A DNA stretch of 49,193 bases from positions 1-49,193 of the forward strand of contig JAKLFY010000048.1 in assembly GCA_022710935.1 (NCBI GenBank), written 5' to 3'. Positions 17,794 through 25,495 of the stretch are shown here, piece after piece; the first letter of the stretch is position 1; every line of letters begins with the position of its first letter. The position numbers and the translations under genes were made by a program. The stretch is from Verrucomicrobiota bacterium (GTDB lineage Bacteria; Verrucomicrobiota; Verrucomicrobiia; Limisphaerales; J093). The notes under the pieces are model-generated. The model had not been told where the DNA came from and did not search any database. It saw nothing but the letters and a program-made list of their open reading frames with translations.

Positions 17794-18159
17794 ATGCGTG
17801 AGTTCATGAATGTGACCAAGGCGCTGGCGGACGCCAACCGTGTCCGCATGGTGCTGGCGTTGCGCGGGCGGGAGTTGTGCGCCTGCCAGATCACGGAGCT
17901 GTTCGAGTTGGCCCCTTCCACCATGTCCAAGCACTTGTCGATCCTCTACCAGGCGGGGCTGGTGGATTCGCGCAAGAATGGCCGCTGGGTTTACTACTCG
18001 CTGCCGGGCAGGAAGGCGGCGGTGCCCGTTCGTCATGCCCTCGAATGGGTCTGCGACTCCCTGGCCGAGAATGAAAGAATCGCCGACGACGCCAAACGGC
18101 TGAAACAGCTCCTGAAATTGGATCCCAGCGAGATCTGCCGACGCCAATGCCAAAGATGA
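17794..18159 (+). CDS. arsR: ArsR-family metalloregulator 1
   Basis: 121 residues if started at the ATG at 17794 (an ATG at 17806 is also possible; an ATG-less TTG frame extends to 17758 through the operator and is not used). The winged-helix core contains ALADANRVRMVLALRGRELCACQITELF; C29 and C31 form the CxC pair typical of As(III)-sensing ArsR proteins, next to the recognition helix APSTMSKHLSILYQAGLV. Expected to repress the operon and release DNA on binding arsenite. The gene's end overlaps the arsC start by 13 bases. Confidence 0.92.
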   Translation: MREFMNVTKALADANRVRMVLALRGRELCACQITELFELAPSTMSKHLSILYQAGLVDSRKNGRWVYYSLPGRKAAVPVRHALEWVCDSLAENERIADDAKRLKQLLKLDPSEICRRQCQR

Positions 18160-18584
18160 TTGTTCTCTTTCTCTGCACCGGAAACTCGTGTCGCAGCCAG
18201 ATGGCGGAAGGCTGGGCGCGCCATCTGAAGGGCGGCGTCATCGAGCCGTATTCGGCGGGTATCGAGAAGCACGGGATGAATCCGCACGCGGTCAAGGTGA
18301 TGGGCGAAGCGGGGGTGGACATCTCGAAGCACTACTCCAAGACGGTCGAAGAGATCGGCCCCGTCCACTTTGACTACGTCGTGACCGTGTGCGGCCACGC
18401 GCATGAGCATTGTCCCCTCTTCCCCGGCAAAGCCAAAGTGGTACACGTGGGGTTCGAGGATCCGCCCAGGCTCACGCAGCACGTGCCGGACGGGGAGGAG
18501 AAACTGGCGGTGTATCGGCGAGTGCGGGATGAGATCCGCGCCTTTGTCGAGACGCTGCCGGAGGGATTGAGGCGTCTGGAGTGA
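18147..18584 (+). CDS. arsC: Arsenate reductase, thioredoxin-type
   Basis: 145 residues of the low-molecular-weight phosphatase-like ArsC family. CTGNSCRSQMAEGWA contains the C10-x5-R P-loop (C10 nucleophile, C15), and VCGHAHEHCP supplies C82 and C89, which correspond in position to the redox cysteines of the classical thioredoxin-coupled arsenate reductases. It reduces arsenate to arsenite in the cytosol, producing the substrate for ArsM and Acr3 encoded downstream. It overlaps arsR1 and is followed after 10 bases by a Cys-motif protein. Confidence 0.93.
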   Translation: MPKMIVLFLCTGNSCRSQMAEGWARHLKGGVIEPYSAGIEKHGMNPHAVKVMGEAGVDISKHYSKTVEEIGPVHFDYVVTVCGHAHEHCPLFPGKAKVVHVGFEDPPRLTQHVPDGEEKLAVYRRVRDEIRAFVETLPEGLRRLE

Positions 18585-18594
18585 GGGGGAGGCG

Positions 18595-18885
18595 ATGAAC
18601 GCGACTGTCGAGCACCGTCTCGCGTGCTACGGCGCCATGTTTCCCGACTTCAGCCGACTGAAGCTGAAGGAGAAACTGGAAGGGCAAGCGTTTACCGCAC
18701 AGGTCATGAATTCGGGCACCGGTGCGCAGGGACGGAAGCTGGAGGTCAGACAGGACGCGTGGGAGAAATGCGTGGGGTGCCCGGACTATCGCACCTGCTA
18801 CGACCTCAGTCTGGCGAAGCTCCTGATGAACGACATCCTCATGAACACGATGGTGGCCAACCCGTGGGTCGGCGTTGGCGATTGA
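18595..18885 (+). CDS. Small Cys-motif protein of the arsenic operon
   Basis: 96 residues, soluble, preceded by a good ribosome site (GAGGGGGAGG). The only distinctive feature is WEKCVGCPDYRTCYDLSLAKLL (about residues 56-77), giving a CxxCx5C triad, plus one Cys at position 11. Three closely spaced thiols could bind As(III) or zinc. It is locked between arsC and the PEP-mutase-like gene with gaps of 10 and 0 bases, so it belongs to the operon. I do not recognise a named family. Confidence 0.8.
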   Translation: MNATVEHRLACYGAMFPDFSRLKLKEKLEGQAFTAQVMNSGTGAQGRKLEVRQDAWEKCVGCPDYRTCYDLSLAKLLMNDILMNTMVANPWVGVGD

Positions 18886-19746
18886 ATGAACGGAACCGCG
18901 ATTGTTATGAACTTGAGCAAGAGACTCAAAGATCTCCTGACCGCTAAAGAGACGCTGGTCATGCCTGATGCCTACGATGCGATGAGCGCCCGAATCATCG
19001 AGCAGGCCGGGTTCAAGGCGGTCCAGTGCTCCGGCTACAGTTTCTCGGTCGCCGCCTGCAAGAGGCACGAGATTGATATCGGTTTGGAGGAGAACGTGGC
19101 GATCACCGCGAAGATCGTTGAGGCTGTGTCCGTTCCAGTGATGGCCGATGGCGAGGACGGCTTCGGGGATGTCGCACAGATCCCGAACACGATCGAACGC
19201 TACGTGAGGGTGGGGGCAGCGGGCATCAATCTCGAAGACCAGGTCCTGGATCGGGCGCCAGGTACCCGAATCATTGATTCGGGTCTGATGCAGGAGAAGA
19301 TCAGGGCGGCAAGAAGCGCGGCCAAAGCGGCTGGGAACCCTGATCTCGTGATCAACGGCAGAACCGACGCGCTGAAGGCGCTTCACACAAAGGAGGAGGG
19401 GCTGCAGGAGGCGATCCGGCGGGGCAATCTGTATCTGGAGGCGGGCGCGGACCTGGTGTTTGTGACGGCGGTGAGCACGCTGGAGGAAGTGCGCGAATTG
19501 GTGAAAGCAATCCACGGTCCACTGAGCGTTGCCGCTGGACTGGCGTACAATCTCAACGCCTTTTCGATCAATGACTTAACAGAGTTGGGTGTTGCGCGGG
19601 TGAGCCTGCCCTCGATTGCGATCAGTGCGACCATCAAAGCGCTGTTGGAGTCGACGGGCGCGCTCAAATCAGGCGTCTTCACCAGTCTTATCGCGAAGAA
19701 GTGTTTGTGCAGCCCCCAGGATATTGGACGCTTGATTGGAGCCTGA
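18886..19746 (+). CDS. PEP-mutase/isocitrate-lyase family enzyme
   Basis: 286 residues from the ATG that follows the upstream stop codon directly; an ATG at 18907 is an alternative. Family features: LVMPDAYDAMSARIIEQAGF near the N terminus, the Mg-binding strand VMADGEDGFGD (family form ADADTGYG), INLEDQ (metal/substrate glutamate) and VINGRTDAL. The mobile gating loop after EDQ reads VLDRAPGTR: it has neither the KxCGH cysteine of (methyl)isocitrate lyases nor the KxNSF of classical PEP mutase, so the reaction is open. The family makes or breaks C-C and C-P bonds of 2-oxo/enol-pyruvate compounds. Its place between arsC and arsM suggests an arsenic substrate (for example arsonopyruvate-like chemistry), which is inference. 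Confidence 0.85.
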   Translation: MNGTAIVMNLSKRLKDLLTAKETLVMPDAYDAMSARIIEQAGFKAVQCSGYSFSVAACKRHEIDIGLEENVAITAKIVEAVSVPVMADGEDGFGDVAQIPNTIERYVRVGAAGINLEDQVLDRAPGTRIIDSGLMQEKIRAARSAAKAAGNPDLVINGRTDALKALHTKEEGLQEAIRRGNLYLEAGADLVFVTAVSTLEEVRELVKAIHGPLSVAAGLAYNLNAFSINDLTELGVARVSLPSIAISATIKALLESTGALKSGVFTSLIAKKCLCSPQDIGRLIGA

Positions 19747-19812
19747 CGAGGGAGCGTCGCTTGGACTTCAGATGCCAGGAACGAACCGTGAGATAACGAA
19801 ACAGAGAATGCT

Positions 19813-20733
19813 ATGAGTGATTCGAGGTCCCCTATCGACTCGGAAGCGGTGCGGCAGAAGGTCCGTGAGGGCTACGGCAAGATTGCCGGGAGCGGCGGCT
19901 CGTGCTGCGGAGCGGCGCCGACCTGCTGCGAGGCGGCGCCGACCTGCTGCGGTTCAACGCCGGTGGCTTCCGAGGACCTGGCCAAGCATATCGGGTACAG
20001 CGCTGAAGAACTGGCTGCGTTGCCCGAGGGCGCGAACATGGGCCTTTCGTGCGGGAATCCCAACGCCCTGGCGGCACTGCAAGCCGGGGAAGTGGTGCTG
20101 GACCTGGGAGCCGGGGGCGGGTTCGACGTGTTCATTGCCGGCCGGAAGGTGGGACTGACCGGCCGAGCCATCGGCGTGGACATGACGCCGGAGATGCTCG
20201 GCAAAGCCCGGAAGAACCTCAGCACGTATCGTGAGCGGACGGGGTTGGACAACGTCGAGTTTCGGCTGGGCGAAATCGAGCATCTGCCGGTGGCGGACGC
20301 CAGCGTGGACGTCGTCATCTCCAATTGCGTCATCAACCTCTCGCCGGACAAGCCGCAAGTGTGGCGGGAAATTGCGCGGGTTCTGAAACCGGGCGGGCGG
20401 GTGGCGGTGTCGGACCTGGCGCTGCTCAAGCCGCTGCCAGCGGCCATCGTCGAGAGCGTCGAAGCGCTGGTGGGCTGCTTGGCGGGGGCAGTGCTGGTTT
20501 CGGAAACGGAACGTATGGCCAAGGAGGCCGGCCTCGTGGACATCGTGACCACGGCGAAGTCGGCCTACATCGACGGGATGGTGGACTGGCAGGACCCGCT
20601 GTATCAGAAGATCGTAGCCCATTTGCCGGCAGGGACCAAACCGAGCGATTACGTTACCAGCTTGGAAATCACGGGGCGGAAAGACCGTGGGGACTTACCT
20701 GGGAGCAATCCGTCGCGAAGCTGCTGCGGCTAG
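19813..20733 (+). CDS. arsM: Arsenite S-adenosylmethionine methyltransferase
   Basis: 306 residues. SAM-binding loop LDLGAGGGFDVFIAG (97-111), the arsenic-binding cysteines C80 (LSCGNP), C172 (SNCVINL) and C222 (VGCLAG), placed as in known ArsM proteins, and a Cys-rich N-terminal insert with three CC pairs (31-46) plus a terminal CCG. It methylates arsenite to mono-, di- and trimethyl arsenicals in the cytosol. The N-terminal CC pairs arise from a tandem DNA repeat of about 21 bases around 19905-19950. Methylated trivalent products would be substrates for the ArsP-type permease downstream. Confidence 0.95.
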   Translation: MSDSRSPIDSEAVRQKVREGYGKIAGSGGSCCGAAPTCCEAAPTCCGSTPVASEDLAKHIGYSAEELAALPEGANMGLSCGNPNALAALQAGEVVLDLGAGGGFDVFIAGRKVGLTGRAIGVDMTPEMLGKARKNLSTYRERTGLDNVEFRLGEIEHLPVADASVDVVISNCVINLSPDKPQVWREIARVLKPGGRVAVSDLALLKPLPAAIVESVEALVGCLAGAVLVSETERMAKEAGLVDIVTTAKSAYIDGMVDWQDPLYQKIVAHLPAGTKPSDYVTSLEITGRKDRGDLPGSNPSRSCCG

Positions 20734-20766
20734 ACGCGAACGCAACACAACTCAAAGACCACCTGC

Positions 20767-21873
20767 ATGAGCAATCACGCTACTGCCACGAGTGCGGCCG
20801 CCGGGGCGGCGCCGCCCAAACGCCTGGCCTTCTTCGAGCGGTACCTGACCGTGTGGGTGTTGGCGTGCATGGTCGTGGGCGTGGGCTTCGGCAAACTGCT
20901 GCCCGACGTCACGACAGCATTGAGCAAGCTGGAGTTCGGTCAAGGGTCGCAAGTGAACGTGCCGATTGGCGTGCTGCTCTGGCTCATGATCTACCCGATG
21001 ATGCTCAAGGTGGATTTCAGCGCCATCGGCGGCATCGCGAAACGACCCAAGGGCCTGCTGGTGACGCTGTTCGTGAACTGGCTGGTGAAGCCGTTCAGCA
21101 TGGCGTTGCTGGCCTGGGTATTCATGCAGCATCTGTTCGCGGCGTGGATCAGCCCGGGGATGGCGAAGGAATACACGGCGGGACTGATCATCCTGGCGGC
21201 GGCGCCCTGCACGGCGATGGTCTTCGTCTGGAGCTACCTCACCGATGGGGATCCGGCGTACACACTGGTTCAGGTGGCGGTCAACGACCTGATCATGCTG
21301 GTGGCCTTCGCGCCCATCGTCATGTTCCTCTGCGGTGTGGCGGACGTCATCGTGCCGGCCAAGGTGCTGATCACCTCGGTGGTCGTTTTCATCGTCATCC
21401 CGCTGACGGCGGGGTGGCTCACCCGCACAAGCCTCCTCAAGTCGCATGGCAAGGAATGGTTCGAGCAGAGGTTCCTGCCGAAGTTCCATCCAGTGATGAT
21501 CGGGGCGCTGCTCCTGACGTTGGTGCTGATCTTTGCGTTCCAGGCCGAGAACCTGACCACGCGTTGGTTCGCGGTGCTGCTCATCGCCGTACCTATCATC
21601 ATCCAGGTCTATTTCAACTCTTCGCTGGCGTATCTGCTGATGCGCTGGTTCAAGGTGCCGCACGATGTGGCGTCGCCGGGGGCGCTGATCGGTGCGAGCA
21701 ACTTCTTCGAGTTGGCGGTGGCAGTGGCCATCACCCTGTTTGGCGCGGGTTCGGGCGCAGCGCTGGCAACGGTGGTGGGCGTGCTGGTCGAGGTGCCGGT
21801 GATGCTGTCCGTGTGCCGGATCTGCAATCAATCTCGTGCGTGGTATCAAAAGACGGCAGGCGCCGGAGAATGA
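20767..21873 (+). CDS. acr3: Arsenite efflux permease Acr3
   Basis: 368 residues, about ten membrane helices. The Acr3 signatures are present: ERYLTVWVLACMVVGVGFG at the start, IYPMMLKVDF, LAAAPCTAMVFVWSYL with the essential cysteine, DGDPAYTLVQVAVNDL and GASNFFELAVAVAI. It is a proton-driven As(III) exporter of the inner membrane (BART superfamily). It follows arsM by 33 bases and closes the first transcription unit; a new promoter lies 88 bases downstream. Confidence 0.95.
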   Translation: MSNHATATSAAAGAAPPKRLAFFERYLTVWVLACMVVGVGFGKLLPDVTTALSKLEFGQGSQVNVPIGVLLWLMIYPMMLKVDFSAIGGIAKRPKGLLVTLFVNWLVKPFSMALLAWVFMQHLFAAWISPGMAKEYTAGLIILAAAPCTAMVFVWSYLTDGDPAYTLVQVAVNDLIMLVAFAPIVMFLCGVADVIVPAKVLITSVVVFIVIPLTAGWLTRTSLLKSHGKEWFEQRFLPKFHPVMIGALLLTLVLIFAFQAENLTTRWFAVLLIAVPIIIQVYFNSSLAYLLMRWFKVPHDVASPGALIGASNFFELAVAVAITLFGAGSGAALATVVGVLVEVPVMLSVCRICNQSRAWYQKTAGAGE

Positions 21874-21960
21874 CGGGAGAAACCCACGATGAAGTCGCGT
21901 CCGTCTGGGGGTTTTACGGCCGGCGTCGCGAAACGCGATCGAGGTGAAGATGTTCCGAGC

Positions 21961-21985
21961 TTGACACTGTTCGCCAATTCGCTAA
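21961..21985 (+). promoter_or_regulatory. Second ArsR-type promoter/operator
   Basis: TTGACA (21961-21966), three bases, then TTCGCCAATTCGCTAA (21970-21985). Spacing is identical to the unit in front of arsR1. The box fits the pattern TTNGCNAN-NTNGCNAA. Its end is 13 bases before the arsR2 ATG, so bound repressor would also cover the transcription start. Confidence 0.68.
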
Positions 21986-21998
21986 GTTGCGCCTCGTC

Positions 21999-22319
21999 AT
22001 GGCAAGCAAACGGTCGGTCACGCAATTCAAAGCCCAGGCCCAGGTGTTCAAGGCGCTGGCGCATCCGGGGCGTCTGCTCATGCTGGACGAATTGTCGCGA
22101 GGCGAGCGCTGCGTTTGCGAACTCGCCGCGTTGGTCGGGTCGGAGATGCCGACGGTGTCGCGGCACCTGTCCGTGCTCCGGAATGCCGGGATCGTGGACG
22201 ACGAGAAGCGGGGCGCCCAGGTATTCTATCGGCTGGTCACGCCGTGCGTGATGAACCTCTTCCAGTGCGTGGCGTCGGTCCGGGAGCAGGAGGCAAAATC
22301 CTCCGCGCGGCAGGGCTGA
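21999..22319 (+). CDS. arsR: ArsR-family metalloregulator 2
   Basis: 106 residues, distinct from ArsR1 (about one third similar by eye). Winged helix with KALAHPGRLLMLDELSRGERCVCEL; C38 and C40 form the CxC sensor in helix 3, and EMPTVSRHLSVLRNAGIV is the recognition helix. A further Cys pair (PCVMNLFQC) near the C terminus may take part in sensing. It probably governs its own promoter and the permease operon downstream. Two ArsR genes with nearly identical operators suggest cross-regulation. Confidence 0.92.
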   Translation: MASKRSVTQFKAQAQVFKALAHPGRLLMLDELSRGERCVCELAALVGSEMPTVSRHLSVLRNAGIVDDEKRGAQVFYRLVTPCVMNLFQCVASVREQEAKSSARQG

Positions 22320-22336
22320 TTTTTCTTGCGTTGTTA

Positions 22337-22352
22337 TTTGCCACTTCGCTAA
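22337..22352 (+). promoter_or_regulatory. Third ArsR-like box upstream of the permease
   Basis: TTTGCCACTTCGCTAA shares the right half (TTCGCTAA) exactly with the box at 21970-21985 and fits the same 16-bp pattern with one weak position. It lies in the 69-base gap between arsR2 and the permease gene, 36 bases before its ATG. No clear TTGACA precedes it. Confidence 0.5.
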
Positions 22353-22388
22353 ATGTCTTAACCGCAGAATGAAGACGGTCTTGGTGCC

Positions 22389-23735
22389 ATGAGTGCGTTC
22401 GCTGCCACAACCTCAAACGACGGTCTCAGCCGCGAACTCAAACTCTTTTCCTGGATGGCCGGCGTGTTCCTCCTCGCCTACTTCCTGCCCCTCTCCAATC
22501 CGAAGGTCACGGCGGCGATCCAGGAGGCGTTCAAGCTGCTGCAATGGTATGCGCGCAACCATACGCTGGCCTGCGTGGTGCCCGCGCTGTTCATCGCCGG
22601 GGCGGTCATCACGTTCCTCTCCCAGGCCTCGGTCATGCGCTACCTGGGACCGAACGCGAACAAGCCTCTGGCCTACAGTGTCGCGTCCGTGTCGGGCGGC
22701 ATCCTGGCGGTCTGTTCGTGCAGTGTGCTGCCGGTGTTTGCGGGCATCTACCGGCTGGGCGCGGGGCTGGGTCCGGCCAGCGCGTTCCTGTACTCGGGTC
22801 CGGCGATCAATATCCTCGCCATCTTCCTCACGGCGCGGGTGCTGGGCTTTTCCATCGGTCTTTGGCGGGCAATTGGAGCGATCGCGTTCGCCTTCATCAT
22901 CGGTCTGTTGATGGCCGTGATCTTCCGGCGTGAGGAACGCGAGCGCATCGAGGCGCAGGCGGTGCTGCCAGAGCCGGAGGCGCCGAAACGCCCGCTGTGG
23001 AAAACCTCGATCTTCTTCGCCTGTCTCGTGGCATTCCTGGTCTTCAGCGACTGGTACAACCCGGGGGATGTGATCGTGCGCCCCGTCGCTGGCGGTTCGT
23101 TCGGGGCGGTGTCGCTTCAGGAGACCCACGATGAAGTGATGTTTCAACTCAAAGAGGACTGGGCCGGGCATCGGAGTGGGGACAAGATCACGTTGGCCAA
23201 ACGCGACCTCGCGAGGGTGGAGGAGGCCAAGACGTGGGTGATTGCCGTCCATCACGCTCGCTGGTATCTGGCTGGCGTGATGGGCCTGGCGGTGTTGCTG
23301 ACGACCTGGCGTTGGATGGACCGCGAGGAAGTGGGCCAATGGATGCACAACACCTGGGACTTCGCCAAGCTGCTGGTGCCGCTGCTGTTTGGTGGCGTGT
23401 TTGTGGTTGGCTTCATTGGCGCGCTGATCCCGGACGCTTACGTCGCCTCGCTCGTGGGCGACAATTCGGTCAAGTCCAACCTCGTTGCCAGTGTGATCGG
23501 TGCGTTCTGGTATTTCGCCACGTTGACGGAAATCCCGATCTGCGAAGCGCTGGGGAAGCTGGGCATGGCACCCGGGCCGATGCTGGCGCTGTTGCTGGCT
23601 GGACCGGCGGTTTCGCTGCCGAACATGCTCGTTCTCCGGAGCGTGATGGGCACCAAGAAGATGCTCGTGTTCACCGGGTTGGTCATCGTGATGGCCGCGA
23701 TCACGGGCATGGTTTACGGAGTGTGGAGGACGTGA
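22389..23735 (+). CDS. ArsP-type permease (organoarsenical efflux)
   Basis: 448 residues of the PF03773 predicted-permease family. Helices occur around 19-37, 55-75, 95-130, 145-175, then a large polar loop (about 180-295) and three or four further helices. Diagnostic motifs are GGILAVCSCSVLPVFAGIY (Cys pair of the family) and FSGP-like LYSGPAINILAIFLTARVLGF, repeated in the second half as SLVGDN and ALLLAGPAVSLPNMLVL. ArsP members export trivalent methyl and aryl arsenicals; general family members are uncharacterised. Position behind an arsR and next to arsM fits efflux of methylarsenite. Confidence 0.85.
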   Translation: MSAFAATTSNDGLSRELKLFSWMAGVFLLAYFLPLSNPKVTAAIQEAFKLLQWYARNHTLACVVPALFIAGAVITFLSQASVMRYLGPNANKPLAYSVASVSGGILAVCSCSVLPVFAGIYRLGAGLGPASAFLYSGPAINILAIFLTARVLGFSIGLWRAIGAIAFAFIIGLLMAVIFRREERERIEAQAVLPEPEAPKRPLWKTSIFFACLVAFLVFSDWYNPGDVIVRPVAGGSFGAVSLQETHDEVMFQLKEDWAGHRSGDKITLAKRDLARVEEAKTWVIAVHHARWYLAGVMGLAVLLTTWRWMDREEVGQWMHNTWDFAKLLVPLLFGGVFVVGFIGALIPDAYVASLVGDNSVKSNLVASVIGAFWYFATLTEIPICEALGKLGMAPGPMLALLLAGPAVSLPNMLVLRSVMGTKKMLVFTGLVIVMAAITGMVYGVWRT

Positions 23736-23803
23736 AACGAGAAACGTGCGGCGTGGAGCGTGAGATTTGAGTAGTCAAACTCAGGCAAGCGAAAGAACAA
23801 ACT

Positions 23804-24034
23804 ATGAACATTCTGGTTATTGGCCCCGGCTGCACCAGGTGTAAGACACTGGCGCAACTCACGGAACAGGCCGTCAAAGAACTGGGCGTCACCGCCGAAA
23901 TCAACAAGGTCACTGACCTCAAGCAGATCATGGCGCTGGGGGTGATGATGACGCCGGCGCTGGCGATCAACGGCACGGTCAAGCTGGCCGGCCGCGTGCC
24001 CTCGCTCGAGGAGATCAAGAAGCTGCTCGTCTAA
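23804..24034 (+). CDS. Small thioredoxin-like disulfide protein
   Basis: 76 residues, glutaredoxin/thioredoxin-like mini fold of the redox-active disulfide protein 2 type: MNILVIGPGCTRCKTL with C10-x2-C13, a central VTDLKQIMALGVMMTPALAINGTV containing the cis-proline (TPAL), and a final helix. Such proteins are usually encoded directly after PF03773 permeases, as here (68-base gap). It probably handles thiol/disulfide or As(III) transfer in the cytosol. Confidence 0.88.
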   Translation: MNILVIGPGCTRCKTLAQLTEQAVKELGVTAEINKVTDLKQIMALGVMMTPALAINGTVKLAGRVPSLEEIKKLLV

Positions 24035-24068
24035 GCCTCCCGACGCTCACGCCGTTCAAAGAGCGCTC

Positions 24069-25481
24069 ATGAGTGCGCTGCACGATAACGCCGATCTTGC
24101 CGTCCTGGGCGGGGGGCCGGGAGGCTACGTCGCAGCTTTGCGCGCGGCCCAGCGCGGCGCGCGGGTCGTCCTGATCGAGAAGGAACGGGTTGGCGGGACG
24201 TGCCTCAATGTGGGCTGCATCCCGACCAAGGTGCTCACGACAGTCACTGAACTCCTGCTTCGCGCGAAGCAGTCAGCGCGATTCGGGCTATCGATCCCAC
24301 AGGCCACGGTAGACTTGCCCACCCTCATGGCCTACAAGCGGAGCACCGTGGAGCAGCTTGTTGGTGGCGTGGAACAACTGCTGAAGGCACGTCGCGTCAC
24401 GCTCATTCGCGGCGAGGCACAGCTCATAAAGCCAGACACACTTTCGATTGCTGATGGGTCAGGGGGCCGTCGGGAGGTTTCGGCCCAGCGGGTGATCCTT
24501 GCGCCGGGGTCCGTCTCCGCGACGCCGCCGGTTGCGGGATGCAACCTGCCGGGCGTGATGACGAGCACGGGGGCACTAGACATCCAGACGGTACCGTCCC
24601 GGTTGGTCGTGGTGGGCGGAGGCGTGATCGGGCTGGAATTCGCCTGCATTTACGAAGCGCTGGGCAGCCAGGTGAGCGTCCTGGAGATGACCCCGACGAT
24701 TCTACCGGCTGCAACCGATGAGGCCATCGCGAAACGGCTACACATGTTGCTTCGGCGGCGGGGGATGGAGATCCAGACCAGCACGGTCGTCCAAAGGATT
24801 GAGCGAATCGGCGAGACCTTGCGCGTGTTCGCGGAAACGGCCGGTGCTGAGACGACGGCCGACTGCGAGCGGGTCTTGATTGCGACTGGTCGTTGGCCGA
24901 ACACGCAGGGGATGGGCTTCGCTGAACTGGGCTTGCGTATGAACGGACGGGCCATTGCCGTAGACGAGCGATTGGCGACGAACCTGCCCAACGTGTGGGC
25001 CGTTGGCGACGCAATCGGAGGGTGGATGCTGGCGCACAAGGCGATGGTGGATGGCCGCGTCGCGGCCGAGAATGCAGCCGGCGGTCAGCGGCAAGTCGAT
25101 TATCGTTCCGTGCCAAACGTGATCTTCACGCGGCCAGAGGTCGCGAGCGTGGGCTTGACCGAAGCCCAGGCGCGCACTCAGGGCGCGGAGGTCAAGGTCA
25201 CGCAGTTTCCGTTCTCGGCCAACCCTCGTGCGCGTATCCTCGATGAATCTGAGGGCGTGGTCCGGCTGATCTGCGAGGCTGGGAGTGGCCGCATCCTCGG
25301 AGTCCACATGCTGGGGCCGCACGTCACCGGCCTGATCGCGGAGGGGGCACTGGCGGTGCAAACGGGCGCGACCGCGGACGACCTGGCGTGGACCACGCAC
25401 GCGCACCCGACGCTGCCCGAAGCGATGTTGGAGGCCGCGCTTGGCTTCCGCGATGCCGCCATCCACATTCACACCCGGTGA
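24069..25481 (+). CDS. lpd: Dihydrolipoamide dehydrogenase
   Basis: 470 residues. FAD-binding GGGPGGYVAALRAAQ (about 14-28), redox-active GGTCLNVGCIPTK (cysteines about 44 and 49), NAD-binding VVVGGGVIGLEFACIYEALG, second FAD motif NVWAVGDA and the catalytic base pair HAHPTLPEAM (His-x4-Glu) at the dimer end. It oxidises dihydrolipoyl groups with NAD+, or reduces lipoyl disulfide in reverse. No E1/E2 or glycine-cleavage genes are nearby; the next gene encodes a lipoyl carrier, so this Lpd is probably dedicated to that carrier rather than to a 2-oxo-acid complex. Confidence 0.93.
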   Translation: MSALHDNADLAVLGGGPGGYVAALRAAQRGARVVLIEKERVGGTCLNVGCIPTKVLTTVTELLLRAKQSARFGLSIPQATVDLPTLMAYKRSTVEQLVGGVEQLLKARRVTLIRGEAQLIKPDTLSIADGSGGRREVSAQRVILAPGSVSATPPVAGCNLPGVMTSTGALDIQTVPSRLVVVGGGVIGLEFACIYEALGSQVSVLEMTPTILPAATDEAIAKRLHMLLRRRGMEIQTSTVVQRIERIGETLRVFAETAGAETTADCERVLIATGRWPNTQGMGFAELGLRMNGRAIAVDERLATNLPNVWAVGDAIGGWMLAHKAMVDGRVAAENAAGGQRQVDYRSVPNVIFTRPEVASVGLTEAQARTQGAEVKVTQFPFSANPRARILDESEGVVRLICEAGSGRILGVHMLGPHVTGLIAEGALAVQTGATADDLAWTTHAHPTLPEAMLEAALGFRDAAIHIHTR

Positions 25482-25495
25482 GGAAAGGAGACACG

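Noticed and set aside
23804-24034. MerP-like mercury protein
   Set aside because: The CxxC is at the start of a thioredoxin-like helix (GPGCTRCK) with a later cis-Pro, not the GMTCxxC heavy-metal motif.
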